A stretch of DNA of 64,000 nucleotides. It comes from Ifrita kowaldi. Its lineage: Eukaryota > Chordata > Aves > Passeriformes > Cinclosomatidae. The first letter of the stretch is position 1, and each line of letters begins with the position of its first letter. Below the pieces are notes generated by a model that did no database searches, was not told the origin of the DNA, and was given only the letters and a program-made list of their open reading frames with translations. Shown here piece by piece: positions 36,405 through 48,664 of the stretch. The stretch is from assembly GCA_013398055.1 (NCBI GenBank), contig VZRS01009497.1, positions 176,078 to 240,077 of the forward strand, in the 5' to 3' direction. The position numbers and the translations under genes were made by a program.

Positions 36405-37260
36405 CCCTGTCACAGTCTGTGAGAGATCAAGGCAGCACTGCAGGCAACAGTGTACATCCCCAATGGCATAGAGCTGTTGCAAAAAGGTGCCAGGTGGGCT
36501 ATGAGCACCTCTCTGAAGGAGTTTTACCAGATACTTTATTTGCTTTGTACTGGGGAAAAAACAGAACCACAGAACAATGAAGAGAGAAACCACCATTGAT
36601 GGCTGCAGCACCTAGGTCTGCAATGGTAACAAGTTAGACAGTCAGCTGCAATCAGTAAACCTCTCTGTGAATGATTGCCTCTGTCCCTGATTGAAAGCCA
36701 GCTTCTAGAGTCACAATGTGGAATGAAGACAAACACAAAACAATTAATATGCTCCTTTCTATTGGCAAAAGAGCAGGAACAAGGACAGAACAAAATCCTG
36801 AGTTCCGCGTAGGTTTTTGTGATTGGTTGAGAGGCTTTGGTCTGTGAGCTGACCTGGACTTCACATCCTTTTGGATAAGAAGTACCTTTTATACTGTCAG
36901 TTGTCCAAAGCTCAAGTACTCAAGAGTCTGTTGGTTTAGGGACAGCTCCACAATGAAACACCTGGCAGAGGAAAGGGCAGCAGAGCCTTAGCTGACCTCT
37001 TTCTTGGGACAAGCATTGTCAAACAAGGATGTGTGACTGAACTGTTTGTACTGCTTTGCACAGCTGTGCTGGACAGGACAATTCATTGCCAGCTGTCCCA
37101 GGTAGTCTTCCAAGTGCAGGAAGGCTTGCTTACTCTCTCTAGACCCCACGTCAAGCAGACTGTACAAGACCTTTTAGTGTTGATACTATGTTGATGGTCT
37201 GCTCTGATGCAGTTTTTCATTTGCTCCTGGGTATATTCTGTTGCTTAAAACTGGCTTTGC
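36405..37260 (+). promoter_or_regulatory. Distal upstream block shared with OVALY and OVALX (OVAL copy)
   Basis: Aligns along its length with 17570-18400. The strongest part, 36925-37020, is practically identical to 17990-18085. Two TGACCT half-sites (36850-36855 and 36993-36998) and TGATTGG (about 36820) are kept, with different spacing (143 versus 112 bp between the half-sites). It lies about 5 kb before the OVAL leader in the window, or about 3.1-3.9 kb if the 1.9-kb repeat is collapsed, near where chicken has a distal hypersensitive site (about -3.2 kb as I remember). Confidence 0.6.
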
Positions 37261-37974
37261 ATTAACTCCCGGTCTGAGCACAGAAAATCACACCAGACCC
37301 CTCAGAAAGAGCACAGCTTGCCTTTATCATGCATTAGCACAGCAGAGCTTATTATCCTCCATGTATTTGCTTCTTGTGGGTCTGTTCTGAACCTGAAACT
37401 CCAATTCTTGGGGAGAAAACACGATTTTTGTATAACTCATGGAACAAAGCTGTGCATTAAATGTATACAATGCTGTTCTGCAGGTCTGGAACCAGGACAC
37501 TACACAGAAGTCAAATTCATCAGGCATAAAAAACCACTGGGGTAATTTTTATACTATTCTTGCAGTGTGATGATGTGAAAAAAATTATTACTGATAAAAC
37601 TGCAGCTTCTTCCTGAATCTGTTTCTAGGTCCTAAAATACAGGCCATGTGTGATGAGCTGGACTTGTGATACAGGTCTGGACACTTCTGTAATTCATGTG
37701 TGACAGACCAGACTAAGGGAATGGGAATCACGGTTGTGCAGCAGAGAGTCTTGAAGGACATTTGAAAGGCAGATTTCACCGAATTAAATACATTAACCAG
37801 CTCTTACATGCAGCAATGGAAGACCAGTGTGGTAGAAGTAGAGCTAAACCCTGGTGAACACAAAGTGGTCCTGAACAAAAAAGGGATAAAGAGTGAAAAT
37901 AGTGGCATAAATCTGAGATGCACTATAAACAATGTGAGAAAACAGCTTATTAGGTGAAGACACACAGGTTTGAA
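37261..37974. other. Intergenic DNA, no gene seen
   Basis: Non-coding; short frames only. Confidence 0.45.
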
Positions 37975-38527
37975 GAATCATGGAGTATGTCACATTGGAA
38001 TGAAACTATAAGGATCATTGAGTTCAGCTCTCTGCTCCTTGCAGGACTACCTATAAATAAACCATATGACTAAGAACATTGTCCAGGCACTCACTGAACT
38101 CTGACACACTGGGTGCTCTGACCACTTCCCTGGAGAGCCTGTTTCAGGGTGTGACTGACCACCCCCTGGATGAAGAATCTTTTCCCAGTGTCCAATCTAA
38201 GCTTCCCTTGATGCAGCTTCATTCCATTTCCTTGGGCCCCATCACAGGTCACCAGAGAGAGGAGAGCAGCACCTCCCTCTCCACTGCCCCCACTGAGGAA
38301 GTTGTAGGCTGTGATGAGGTCACCCCTCAGCCTTCTCTTCTCCAAGCTGAGCAAGCCAAGTGACCTCAGACACTCCTTGTAAGCTTTGTCCTTGAGGCCT
38401 TTCGCCACCTTTGTCACTCTCCTCTGTACACACTCTGATAGTGTGATGTCCTTCTTACACTGAGGTGCTCAAAACTGCAAGCAGGACTCAAGGTGAGGCC
38501 ACATCAGCGCAGAGCAGAGTGGGAAAA
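37975..38527 (-). mobile_element. CR1 LINE 3' end, antisense
   Basis: Reverse-complement CR1: GAATCATGGAGTATGTCAC at the 3' tail end, then CTCACTGAACTCTGACACACTG, CACTTCCCTGGAGAGCCTGTTTC, GGATGAAGAATCTTTTCCC and CCCCTCAGCCTTCTCTTCTCC. Interrupted on the right by a second CR1 in the same orientation. Confidence 0.85.
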
Positions 38528-38955
38528 TCATAGAATCATAGAATGATTTGGGTTTCAAGGGACATTAAAGATCCCCCCCACCTTTGGCAGGGTCAATCAC
38601 CTCCCTCAACTATCTGGTGATGCTGTGCCCGATGCAGTATGTGGTTGGCCCTTCTGGCTACCAGGACACACTGTTGACTCATATTCAACTTTCCATAGAC
38701 CCAAACCCACAGATCTCTTTATGCAGGGCTCTTCTTAACCTCTCATCCCCCAATCTGTATTTGCAATGAGGATCACCCCATCACAGATGGAGAATCTCGC
38801 ACTTGCTCTTGTTAAATTAAATACATTTGGTGATCTCTGAGCTCTCCAGTCTATCCAGATCTCTTTCTAAGACCCTTGAGGGAGTCAGCAGCTCCTCCTA
38901 GTTCAGCATTGCTGCCATATACCCACTTTGGCATCTTCTCTTCAGCTTTTTCATC
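38528..38955 (-). mobile_element. Second CR1 LINE 3' end, antisense, abutting the first
   Basis: Starts with the reverse-complement CR1 tail TCATAGAATCATAGAATG and continues with CTACCAGGACACACTGTTGACTC, GTGATCTCTGAGCTCTCCAG and CAGCATTGCTGCCATATACCC. Either nested in or adjacent to the previous copy. It is repeated at 40427-40854 by the segment duplication. Confidence 0.8.
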
Positions 38956-40216
38956 ATCAGCTTAGAAGGATAACTGATAATCATTTTTTTGCGGGCACAA
39001 AGCTTAAAAGGAAAGCAATGTGTGATACATGCCCTGGGACTTGGGGTCGAGGCACATCTCCCACTATTTAATCATATGTCAGGTTTTCTTCTGGCTGCCT
39101 AGCACTAGAAAGCACTTCTGCCTGAACTGATGTCTGTGTTACCACCTCATGTCCTGAGCTACACACTGACAGACAGCAACTCATCAAGGGGAACGTAGAT
39201 TTATATGGCACATTTACTTTCACAAGAGGAAGCAGACGGAGGCAAAGAACACTGCACTGCCTAAACTTTTGGCAGCAGTACAGGACACCACTCTTCTTTG
39301 CAGAGATCACAGTTATGTCCCACATATTCTGAAGAATTATGTCATACAGACTTTGGAATCTCCCTCCTCCCTTCCCCTCTTCCCCCCTCACCCCCCGTTT
39401 TAGAAATCACACAGTGCTTTGCAGAGGTCAGAATGGTTTTGTAACTGTTTGTCCATTCTATTATTTCAATACAGAACAATAGCTTTTATAAGTGAAATGC
39501 TTTTACAACTGAAATATATTTGCTATTGTATATTATGATTGTCCCACAGACCATGAACACTCCTCTAGATGGATTTCACAGTTCTTCCATCATCTGTCAG
39601 GCTGCTGAGCTACTCATGGAAGATCTGAGAGATACAGTGCAAGTGCAGACACATATACATTTGAAACTGACTGTTTTTTACTTTGTCTAGTTATGTTTTG
39701 CTGTTAACCCCTGAGAATAAAATAATTTCCTATAAAACCACACTCATACAAAGAAGATGTTTCTTTTTTTGACTTTCATCTCAATTGGTTTTGTCACATG
39801 CACCCTTCTTTTTTTCCCCAGTTTTGTTAGTAGAATAAAAGGCTAAGTCCCGTTCTCCCTTCTCTTCTGTCTAGCATGGCTGCATTCTGTACATTCAGAA
39901 AGGACCAACTGAAAGAGAGTTCTGGTCTATTACTACAACAGTAATAATAAATTGACTAATTACTGACATATTGACTAATAACTGCTAATTATGTGTGACA
40001 TCACCAAGGTTTTCACATTTTTTGTTTTTACTACCATCCCCATATCTACTTGCAAATGAGGCATTATTTCCCGGCCTTTTCTCCAGCCCAATGGCCCTGA
40101 TGTACTGGTGAAAAGCACTGTCATACAGAATAAAAAACTAATATTTGTTCTCCCTTTCATCAAACGCGAACCCATTGAAGCAAAAAAATGACCTAATACC
40201 ATTAATTTATTTTTAT

Positions 40217-40345
40217 GGTGTCAAAAGTCAAACTTCTGAAGGACAGCAATGGGTGGGTCACAACTCAGACTGTATAAATTCCCCAAGGCTCAGCCAGTAT
40301 ACCCACATACAGCTGGAAAGCTGTATTGTCTTTGGTGCTGAGGCT
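40217..40345 (+). promoter_or_regulatory. Second OVAL promoter and partial leader exon (probable assembly copy)
   Basis: Repeats the COUP-type element, TATA box (about 40273) and leader start (about 40305) of the true OVAL promoter, but is cut off at ...GAGGCT by the N at 40346, before the splice donor. No coding exon follows before the next copy. Treat as an artefact unless read depth shows otherwise. Confidence 0.8.
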
Positions 40346-41340
40346 NGTCCTTCTTACACTGAGGTGCTCAAAACTGCAAGCAGGACTCAAGGTGAGGCCA
40401 CATCAGCGCAGAGCAGAGTGGGAAAATCATAGAATCATAGAATGATTTGGGTTTCAAGGGACATTAAAGATCCCCCCCACCTTTGGCAGGGTCAATCACC
40501 TCCCTCAACTATCTGGTGATGCTGTGCCCGATGCAGTATGTGGTTGGCCCTTCTGGCTACCAGGACACACTGTTGACTCATATTCAACTTTCCATAGACC
40601 CAAACCCACAGATCTCTTTATGCAGGGCTCTTCTTAACCTCTCATCCCCCAATCTGTATTTGCAATGAGGATCACCCCATCACAGATGGAGAATCTCGCA
40701 CTTGCTCTTGTTAAATTAAATACATTTGGTGATCTCTGAGCTCTCCAGTCTATCCAGATCTCTTTCTAAGACCCTTGAGGGAGTCAGCAGCTCCTCCTAG
40801 TTCAGCATTGCTGCCATATACCCACTTTGGCATCTTCTCTTCAGCTTTTTCATCATCAGCTTAGAAGGATAACTGATAATCATTTTTTTGCGGGCACAAA
40901 GCTTAAAAGGAAAGCAATGTGTGATACATGCCCTGGGACTTGGGGTCGAGGCACATCTCCCACTATTTAATCATATGTCAGGTTTTCTTCTGGCTGCCTA
41001 GCACTAGAAAGCACTTCTGCCTGAACTGATGTCTGTGTTACCACCTCATGTCCTGAGCTACACACTGACAGACAGCAACTCATCAAGGGGAACGTAGATT
41101 TATATGGCACATTTACTTTCACAAGAGGAAGCAGACGGAGGCAAAGAACACTGCACTGCCTAAACTTTTGGCAGCAGTACAGGACCCCACTCTTCTTTGC
41201 AGAGATCACAGTTATGTCCCACATATTCTGAAGAATTATGTCATACAGACTTTGGAATCTCCCTCCTCCCTTCCCCTCTTCCCCCCTCACCCCCCGTTTT
41301 AGAAATCACACAGTGCTTTGCAGAGGTCAGAATGGTTTTG

Positions 41341-41530
41341 TAACTGTTTGTCCATTCTATTATTTCAATACAGAACAATAGCTTTTATAAGTGAAATGCT
41401 TTTACAACTGAAATATATTTGCTATTGTATATTATGATTGTCCCACAGACCATGAACACTCCTCTAGATGGATTTCACAGTTCTTCCATCATCTGTCAGG
41501 CTGCTGAGCTACTCATGGAAGATCTGAGAG
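41341..41530 (+). promoter_or_regulatory. OVAL: Ovalbumin steroid-dependent regulatory region (SDRE-like)
   Basis: Sequence from CTATTATTTCAATACAGAAC through TTTGCTATTGTATATTATGA, CCATGAACACTCCTC and CTCATGGAAGATCT follows the chicken ovalbumin 5' flank as I remember it, at about -0.86 to -0.67 kb. In chicken the SDRE spans about -892 to -796 and is needed for the estrogen and glucocorticoid response. Collinear similarity then continues down to the TATA box, so the whole 0.9-kb control region is kept. Confidence 0.7.
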
Positions 41531-42115
41531 ATACAGTGCAAGTGCAGACACATATACATTTGAAACTGACTGTTTTTTACTTTGTCTATAAATGTTTTGC
41601 TGTTAACCCCTGAGAATAAAATAATTTCCTATAAAACCACACTCATACAAAGAAGATGTTTCTTTTTTTGACTTTCATCTCAATTGGTTTTGTCACATGC
41701 ACCCTTCTTTTTTTCCCCAGTTTTGTTAGTAGAATAAAAGGCTAAGTCCTGTTCTCCCTTCTCTTCTGTCTAGCATGGCTGCATTCTGTACATTCAGAAA
41801 GGACCAACTGAAAGAGAGTTCTGGTCTATTACTACAACAGTAATAATAAATTGACTAATTACTGACATATTGACTAATAACTGCTAATTATGTGTGACAT
41901 CACCAAGGTTTTCACATTTTTTGTTTTTACTACCATCCCCATATCTACTTGCAAATGAGGCATTATTTCCCGGCCTTTTCTCCAGCCCAATGGCCCTGAT
42001 GTACTGGTGAAAAGCACTGTCATACAGAATAAAAAACTAATATTTGTTCTCCCTTTCATCAAACGCAAACCCATTGAAGCAAAAAAATGACCTAATACCA
42101 TTAATTTATTTTTAT

Positions 42116-42203
42116 GGTGTCAAAAGTCAAACTTCTGAAGGACAGCAATGGGTGGGTCACAACTCAGACTGTATAAATTCCCCAAGGCTCAGCCAGTATA
42201 CCC
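42116..42203 (+). promoter_or_regulatory. OVAL: OVAL core promoter with COUP-TF element and TATA box
   Basis: GTGTCAAAAGTCAAAC at 42117-42132 (about -86 to -72) matches the chicken COUP-TF direct-repeat element GTGTCAAAGGTCAAAC with one change. GGGTGGGTCACAACTCAGAC follows, then TATA box TATAAAT at 42172-42178 (-32 to -26), and CCCCAAGGCTCAGCCAGT up to the start. In chicken this site binds COUP-TF and drives oviduct transcription. Positions are relative to the inferred start at 42204. Confidence 0.85.
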
Positions 42204-42249
42204 ACATACAGCTGGAAAGCTGTATTGTCTTTGGTGCTGAGGCTTGAAG
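42204..42249 (+). other. OVAL: OVAL non-coding leader exon
   Basis: Starts ACATACAGCTGGAAAGCTGT, nearly the chicken leader, and ends GAAG|GTAAGCA. 46 nt against 47 in chicken. The 1.4-kb leader intron ends at TGCTCCAG|GCACTG (43685/43686). Confidence 0.85.
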
Positions 42250-43701
42250 GTAAGCATTTCTCTAGGAAAATTTACCTTCTCTCTGTATTATTTCTTGTTT
42301 CTGACTAAACTTAAAAAGAGAGAAATTATTGTTTTGTGTTTGATATTTTTCAGGACAGAATATTTACATGATATTCTCTACAAGTATCACCTGTGTATAT
42401 GCATTCTACACTATTTTATTATGTGGAAATCTGAATATTTGTTGTTTTGGGGAGATTTTTAAGTTATTCTTTGTGGTTAAAATATTATTTTGTGCTCAAA
42501 ACATGATTTTATTTCAGAGCATCTTATCCTCCCGTTCAGTATCTTTTAAGATTGATTTTGACAGACAAGTAATAAGTTTTCTTGCCTGACCTCTGGTTCA
42601 AAAGAGTGCATTGAGAGGAGAACTGTGGTGTTCAGTGAATTTGTTAAGTTTATTTTATTGTGAAATTTCTCTAAGAGTTGCATTCTTGAAAAATACCGTT
42701 GATAACTCAAGACGACATAAAAAGGTGCGTGGGTGGACAGATGCACAATTTTTAAACAACTTATAAAGGGAAAATGTATACAGAAAGGAAAGTGAGAGAA
42801 ATATGTGTATGTCTGTATGTGCATATCCAAGAGGCCAGTCACAAAACACTTTGGTAGAGTTTAACACTACAAAGAGAAACTTGAGAGCCCACGTTTAGCT
42901 CCTACATAAGGGGCTGGATTTTGAACAACAATTTGATTTCACAGACAGGTTAGAATCTGAGAAAATAAAGCATATTTAAGCAAAGCAAGCTATATCTGAA
43001 AGCACAATACAATGAAACATGAATTCCATGCATCAGTCTTGCTCCTAGACTAAGTGACCTTAGATGAATTGTACTGCATATCCATGCTTCCATTATTAAA
43101 ACAAGGGTAAAGCTATGGGCCTTCAAAGATCTGCTGACAGTAAGTACTTCGTGCAAGTACAGTGCAACAAATAGATACTTTACTACATCTACTTATTTTT
43201 AAAAAAATAAAAATAGCCAGCCTCTGCTTTTACCTATATCTGTCCAAACCTAGAGCAAGTGCAAATATAACTTGCACTTAAATTTCCAGCTTTGCAAGTA
43301 TATCAAAGAGATAATATTTTCTTGTTTTCATCAAGCTACTATAAAGTACTAAGGAGTTCTAGCTTTCAGTGAGTGAAAATAAGTACAGGCAATTGTTGTT
43401 TGACTGCTTTGAAAAGGTAAACAGAAATCACACACAGATTCTAGACCTCTGAAAAACAGTTACAAAAAGGTAAATGTATAGAAATGCAGAAGGAAACAGA
43501 TTTGTGAAACCAGAGTTTCTAATATGCATGAGAAGTGACATAGCAATAGACATGTTAACATAGAATGATTTCCAAACTACTTGTTTATATTTTATTGCCT
43601 GAAAACTCCAGCGAAAGTGCATGTGCTGTGTGTGTATGGTATTCCCACCACGACATTGTTATTGTACTCCTGCTGTTTGCTCCAGGCACTGCTGTTGCAC
43701 A

Positions 43702-46700
43702 ATGGGCTCCATCGGTCCAGTGAGTATGGAAGTTTGTTGTGACATATTCAGGGAGCTGAGAAGCCAGAGTGTCCAGGAGAATGTCTGCTACTCCCCTCTG
43801 CTCATCATTTCAACCCTGTCCATGGTCTACATAGGTGCCAAAGATAACACCAAGGCTCAGATAGAAAAGGTGAGGATTTAAGGGTTTTTACATTAAAGGA
43901 TTTAAACCCTCCTGCTGCTCAACAGAGTCACAGCCCTTAATTATATGACAATGTCCCTCAGAGGATAAAAAATGTGGATGCAGAGTTATTAAAAGCTGTG
44001 GCCACTTCAAACTCCCATAGTGTTAAGCAAATGCATCAGTGTGAAATCTCAAAACTGGATTTAAATTTTATCATTTTTAGGAGTAGAATTCTCAAAGACA
44101 AAACACATTTGAGCGATCCTTTGTTTATGTAAGGGAAGGAGACAAAATCTCTAGGGAAAGAGCCAAAACATATTCCCAGACTGCAAAGTGTTTCATGTGT
44201 TTCCTACAGCTCTCACTATCTTGAAAGAGAGTGGCTGGCTTGTTACCTATAAGAAGGTTGGTATTATTGGTAGCACACACTGGAGCTGAATCCTAGATGT
44301 TTGATTGAAAAAAGGATCATCTAAGCAGGCAACAGTAGGCATGGCTATTCAGAAATGGTACAGATAGATTGCACTTTTTGAGTCATCCAGCTTCTATTAG
44401 TTAATGTTTGCTTCAAACATGATGTGTTAATCTCAGTTGCATAACTTTTCTGTTGCCATACCAGTTATTTCAACTACTGTTATTCTTAATTACAGGCTAT
44501 CCACTTTGATAAAATCCCAGGATTTGGAGAGAGCGTTGAATCTCAGGTAGAGAAATAATTTTATCTCCCTCTCTATGCCAGTTTCTCCTGGGAGCAAAAA
44601 CTATCAGATAAAGCAGTCTCTTAGCAGTTCCAACCCTACCCCAATGTGCAGCTAGTGCTCCTCATCCAGCATTTGGGGGAACACTTAATTCATAAGAATG
44701 GACAGAGGAGGCAGGTAACAGAGGGCTCAGAGCAAGCATAAAATGAAACCCATCACCATAATATTGGGCCAATAGGGGGAAATTATAGATATTTGTATGA
44801 TTAGGCGAAGTAGCTGGGCACTACTGGTTAAACAGGACTGGTTGGGAACAGAGGAAAGCCCACCGGATCTGCTGGAGCTAGATTACTGTGGCAGGTAATT
44901 AAAAGCCCCCCTCCAAAAGGTATGAGAAAATTACAGCAGAAAACCATCACCTAATTGTATATATTACAAAATTACTTCATCAGCATAGGATGAATAGTTT
45001 TATAAGAAGAAGCATCTGAACTACTCTACTCCTTTCATATAGTATGTAATACCTACTCATTATTAAAACCAGAATAACATCATCTATCCTTTTATTTGTA
45101 TTCATGTTAATCAGTGTGGCACATCCATGAGCATCCACACTTCACTTAAGGACATCTTCACCCAAATCACCAAACCAAGTGGCACTTATTTGATCAGCAT
45201 TGCCAGTAGACTTTATGCTGAAGAGAAATACCCAATCCTGCCGGTGAGTTGCTCTAAGATCTGATCTGAATGTCAAAGCTGTAACTTTCTGTAATGCAAA
45301 AAGCACTGTAAAAAGTCTAGGTTCTGCTAAAGAAATTTTCTTCCATATGGAAAGATTCTCTCTATCACAGCCCTAAACCTTGAGAGTCTTGAGAAAAAAC
45401 TGACTAGACAAAAGATGTTTGTGCAAAGTACAATAAAGATCCAATCAGGGCAAGGTATAATTAATAAAGGTAATTTTTGTTGGCAAGAGATTAACACCAA
45501 TTCTTTTCTCAACTTGCAAAACAAACCTGAAAAATAACTTCAGGTTCTCAAAAATATTGCAAGGTTTTCCATTGAAAGGAACATTTAACTTGAAATTAAA
45601 GGAAAATACCATTGCAAAATTAAAATTTTAAGAGTGGGCAACATAAAAAAACCCCCCTCCATACTTAACAGAAATGAATGTTTTGGATCAAACTCAGTTC
45701 TGGAAAACATTGTTTAAAATGTGGGCATATACTCTTGCTTGAAACAATGCATGTCAAACCTTAAGATGCTTACGAACTAGCTTATGGTTTACTAATTAGC
45801 CTTAATAAGCATATGGCTCATATCTGTTAATTTCATTGTTGCCTTTTACATTTGCAAAAGGCTTTGACATTCTGATCTGAAAATGGCACACTCTTTCTTT
45901 GCAGGAATATGCACAATGTGTGAAGGAACTGTATAAAGGAGGTTTGGAATCCATCAGCTTTCAAACAGCTGCAGAAAAATCCAGAGACCTCATAAATTCC
46001 TGGGTTGAAAGTCAGACAAATGGTAAGAGGAGGCCAACTATCAGCATAGGTATTTTCCCCTTCTGCCACCATGTTTGAACAACATATGAGAACACTTAAG
46101 TCAGGTGATGAAAAACCAAAACCTCTCCCTCTGCTCCTTCTCCTGGATAATAGATAAGTTTCCAGATACAGAACTATCATCTAACAATTTTTTTCCTCAC
46201 ACACACCCCTGTTAGAGGACTCTCTCTACCTGTAGAGGCTTTGTGGATATGTAATACTTCCAGTCCTGATAAAAGGGACAGCACTAAGATATGCTTTGTA
46301 CACATCAACAAATTGTTTGACACCAATGTTTCAACCTCTGTTTGAAGCAAAAAGTATTAAATGTTTGGTTGGGAGACCATCCTGAGATAAAAGATTCCAA
46401 TGGTTCTTCCTGTTGTCACAAAATATACTCATTTTGTAACAAGTAAATCTCTGGATCTTATATCTCTCACTGTGATTCTTTATAGCCATTGCGAACAGCA
46501 GTAAGCAAATCAACCTTGGAACTACAAGATAACAGCTACAAAGCTAAAATAATGTCCCTGCCTTACATCCTCCTTCCCACAAGTTCTTTACCCTTCGTTT
46601 AATGTTGTAATTTGCCCACCATTTAATGTTGTAATTGCCAAGTAAGATGTGTTATACATGTTCTCTCTTCCTATGCATTCTTGAAGGGACGATCAAAAAT

Positions 46701-48664
46701 ATCCTTCAACCAAGCTCTGTGAGTTCACAAACTGACATGGTCCTGGTCAGTGCCATTTACTTCAAAGGATTGTGGGAGAAAGCCTTTAAGGAAGAAGACA
46801 CCCAGACAGTTCCTTTCAGAATTACTGAGGTATGTAGGCATACATCACTTTAAAGGTGTCACCTTCTAGAATTTATGAAGGGAGTAGACAAGTTGATGTA
46901 CAATCTTCCTGAAAAAGAACAATTATCAGCTTTAACCGTAAGTAGGCATTTCTACACTCTTGGAATAATCTTTGTGAAAACTGTGTTATTTTCTTTGGTT
47001 TTGCAGCAAGAAAGCAAACCTGTGCAGATGATGTCTCAGATTGGCACATTTAAAGTGGCAGAGATCCCTTCTGAGAAATGTAGGATCCTGGAGCTTCCAT
47101 ATGCCAGTGGGCGGCTGAGCCTGTGGGTGCTGTTGCCTGATGACATCTCTGGCCTGGAGCAGGTATGGCCCTGGCAGCTGGGTTTCAGAAAACTACAAAC
47201 ATGGTGAAATTTAGGTACTGCAAAGCCCTTCACAATAAAGTTATCTTAAAGCACATCACCAGCACAGATCTGAATATTGGCAACATGGGATTGTTGCATA
47301 GAGGCACACAGCTGTCTCAGTGGTCCTGCAAAAGTTTGTGCTGAGGATGGATTGCTAAGCAACTGCTTTAGTGGGTAAAACTTTTGTCACTGCAGAACAG
47401 ATTCTTCTCAGATAAGCATCTGTTACTCCAGCAGCTTGACCTCCACAGCTTTTATATCTCAATTCCTGCATCCTGAAGAGCTTGCTGAGAAGTTCATATT
47501 AGCTTGAGTATTTGTAATTATTGAATGGTTTGACAGCCTTCAACATGCTTCCTTCATACCTTCAAAAATTAAACTATCTTAAAAATTGAATATGAGGGGT
47601 ACTGGAATAATTAAAGCAATTTCAGAAAGTAAAACAGACATGACATATTATTATTGATATGAACAGAATACGCGCATGGGATATTGCCATTGGCAGGAAT
47701 GCAGTTTGAATAGGAAAAGTTATGTAATAAATCAGAGTTCATTGAAATACTAACTCAAAGAACCTATATTATAAAAACAAAGAGTCATTTGAAGACAGCT
47801 AAATTTCTTCAGTAGCAACTGACGGCTCATTTATTACTGAAGAAATTTAGCTGTGTTCAAATGCCTCTAGATACTTCAGGTATTAGTAATGGGTTACCAT
47901 TAACACTTCCTTACTCGGAGGTCTTAAATGTAGATAGAGCTTACAACTCATAAGCACAGAATGATTTTGGAATATATTTCTGAAGAAAGGAAGATAAATA
48001 GGCAAGACCTTTGGTGAAATTTGCTGAGTAGCCATCTAATTAAGACTATTAATTGGCAGTAAGCCTATAAAAGAAATAGGAAGCAGGATAGAGAAGAGAG
48101 AGTAATGGTTTGCTTTCCTCTTCTAGACACATTAATCTGTATATACCCAGAAAATACATCATGACAAGAGCAGGCAGTTTAAGAGAAAAAAACCACAAAT
48201 GGTACTGCATTGCTACAGAAGAAGTTGTGCTCTCATTCCAAAGATCTAATTTGTTTATTTCCTTGCAGCTTGAGACCGCAATCACCTCTGAAAATCTCAA
48301 GGAGTGGACCCGTTCTAGTAAGATGGAAGAGAGGAAGATTAAAGTTTATCTCCCCCGCATGAAGATTGAGGAAAAATATAACCTTACATCTGTCTTAAAA
48401 TCCTTGGGTATCACTGACCTGTTCAGCTCATCAGCCAATCTCTCTGGCATCTCTTCAGCAGAGGGCCTGAAGGTGTCTGGAGCATTCCATGAGGCATTTG
48501 TGGAAATCTATGAAGCAGGCAGTAAGGTGGCAGGCTCATCAGGAGCTGGGGTGGATGACACAAGTGTCTCTGAAGAGATTAGGGCTGACCACCCTTTCCT
48601 CTTCTTGATCAAGCACAACCCAAGTGACAGCATCTTATTCTTTGGCAGATGCTTTTCCCCTTAA
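43702..48664 (+). CDS. OVAL: Ovalbumin (non-inhibitory storage serpin), 7 coding exons
   Basis: Main egg-white storage protein, secreted by oviduct gland cells through an internal uncleaved signal. Coding exons: 43702-43869, 44496-44546, 45115-45243, 45905-46022, 46687-46829, 47007-47162, 48269-48664. The joined protein is 386 residues with Met, the chicken length. Orthology: AIHFDKIPGFGESVESQ, CGTSMSIHTSLKDI, EYAQCVKELYKGGLE and the loop GVDDTSVSEE follow chicken ovalbumin. The disulfide pair Cys74-Cys121 (chicken 73-120), Asn293 in KYNLTS (glycosylated in chicken) and C-terminal Cys383 are kept. Ser in GFGES corresponds to the chicken phosphoserine 68 region. The hinge EAGSKVAGS has Lys at P13 and Gly at P10, fitting a non-inhibitor; inferred P1-P1' is Thr-Ser where chicken has Ala-Ser. 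Oddities: residues 6-35 are much diverged (MEVCCDIF, ENVCYSP); extra Cys13 and Cys228; the buried Cys of FLFCIKH is Leu. Confidence 0.95.

Larger units (their letters stand above)
38448..40345 (+). repeat. 1.9-kb duplicated OVAL upstream segment, copy 1
   Basis: 1898 bp with constant offset 1899 to 40347-42244 and only a few substitutions (for example AGGACACCAC versus AGGACCCCAC, AAACGCGAAC versus AAACGCAAAC, TCTAGTTATG versus TCTATAAATG). It ends abruptly at the single N at 40346, in the middle of the OVAL leader exon. It carries a second SDRE-like block (about 39442-39631), COUP site and TATA box. Best explained as an unmerged overlap between two contigs or haplotypes. Confidence 0.88.
40347..42244 (+). 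repeat. 1.9-kb duplicated OVAL upstream segment, copy 2
   Basis: Copy that continues without a break into the OVAL leader exon, donor and intron, so it is the functional-looking one. It contains an antisense CR1 (40427-40854), the SDRE-like block and the promoter. Confidence 0.88.

Noticed and set aside
38528..38769. 61-codon frame repeated at 40483
   Set aside because: Inside an antisense CR1 and repeated only through the 1.9-kb duplicated segment.
40217..40345. A second OVAL promoter as evidence of an extra ovalbumin gene
   Set aside because: It is cut by an N inside the leader exon and repeats the true promoter almost exactly, so an assembly overlap is the simpler reading.
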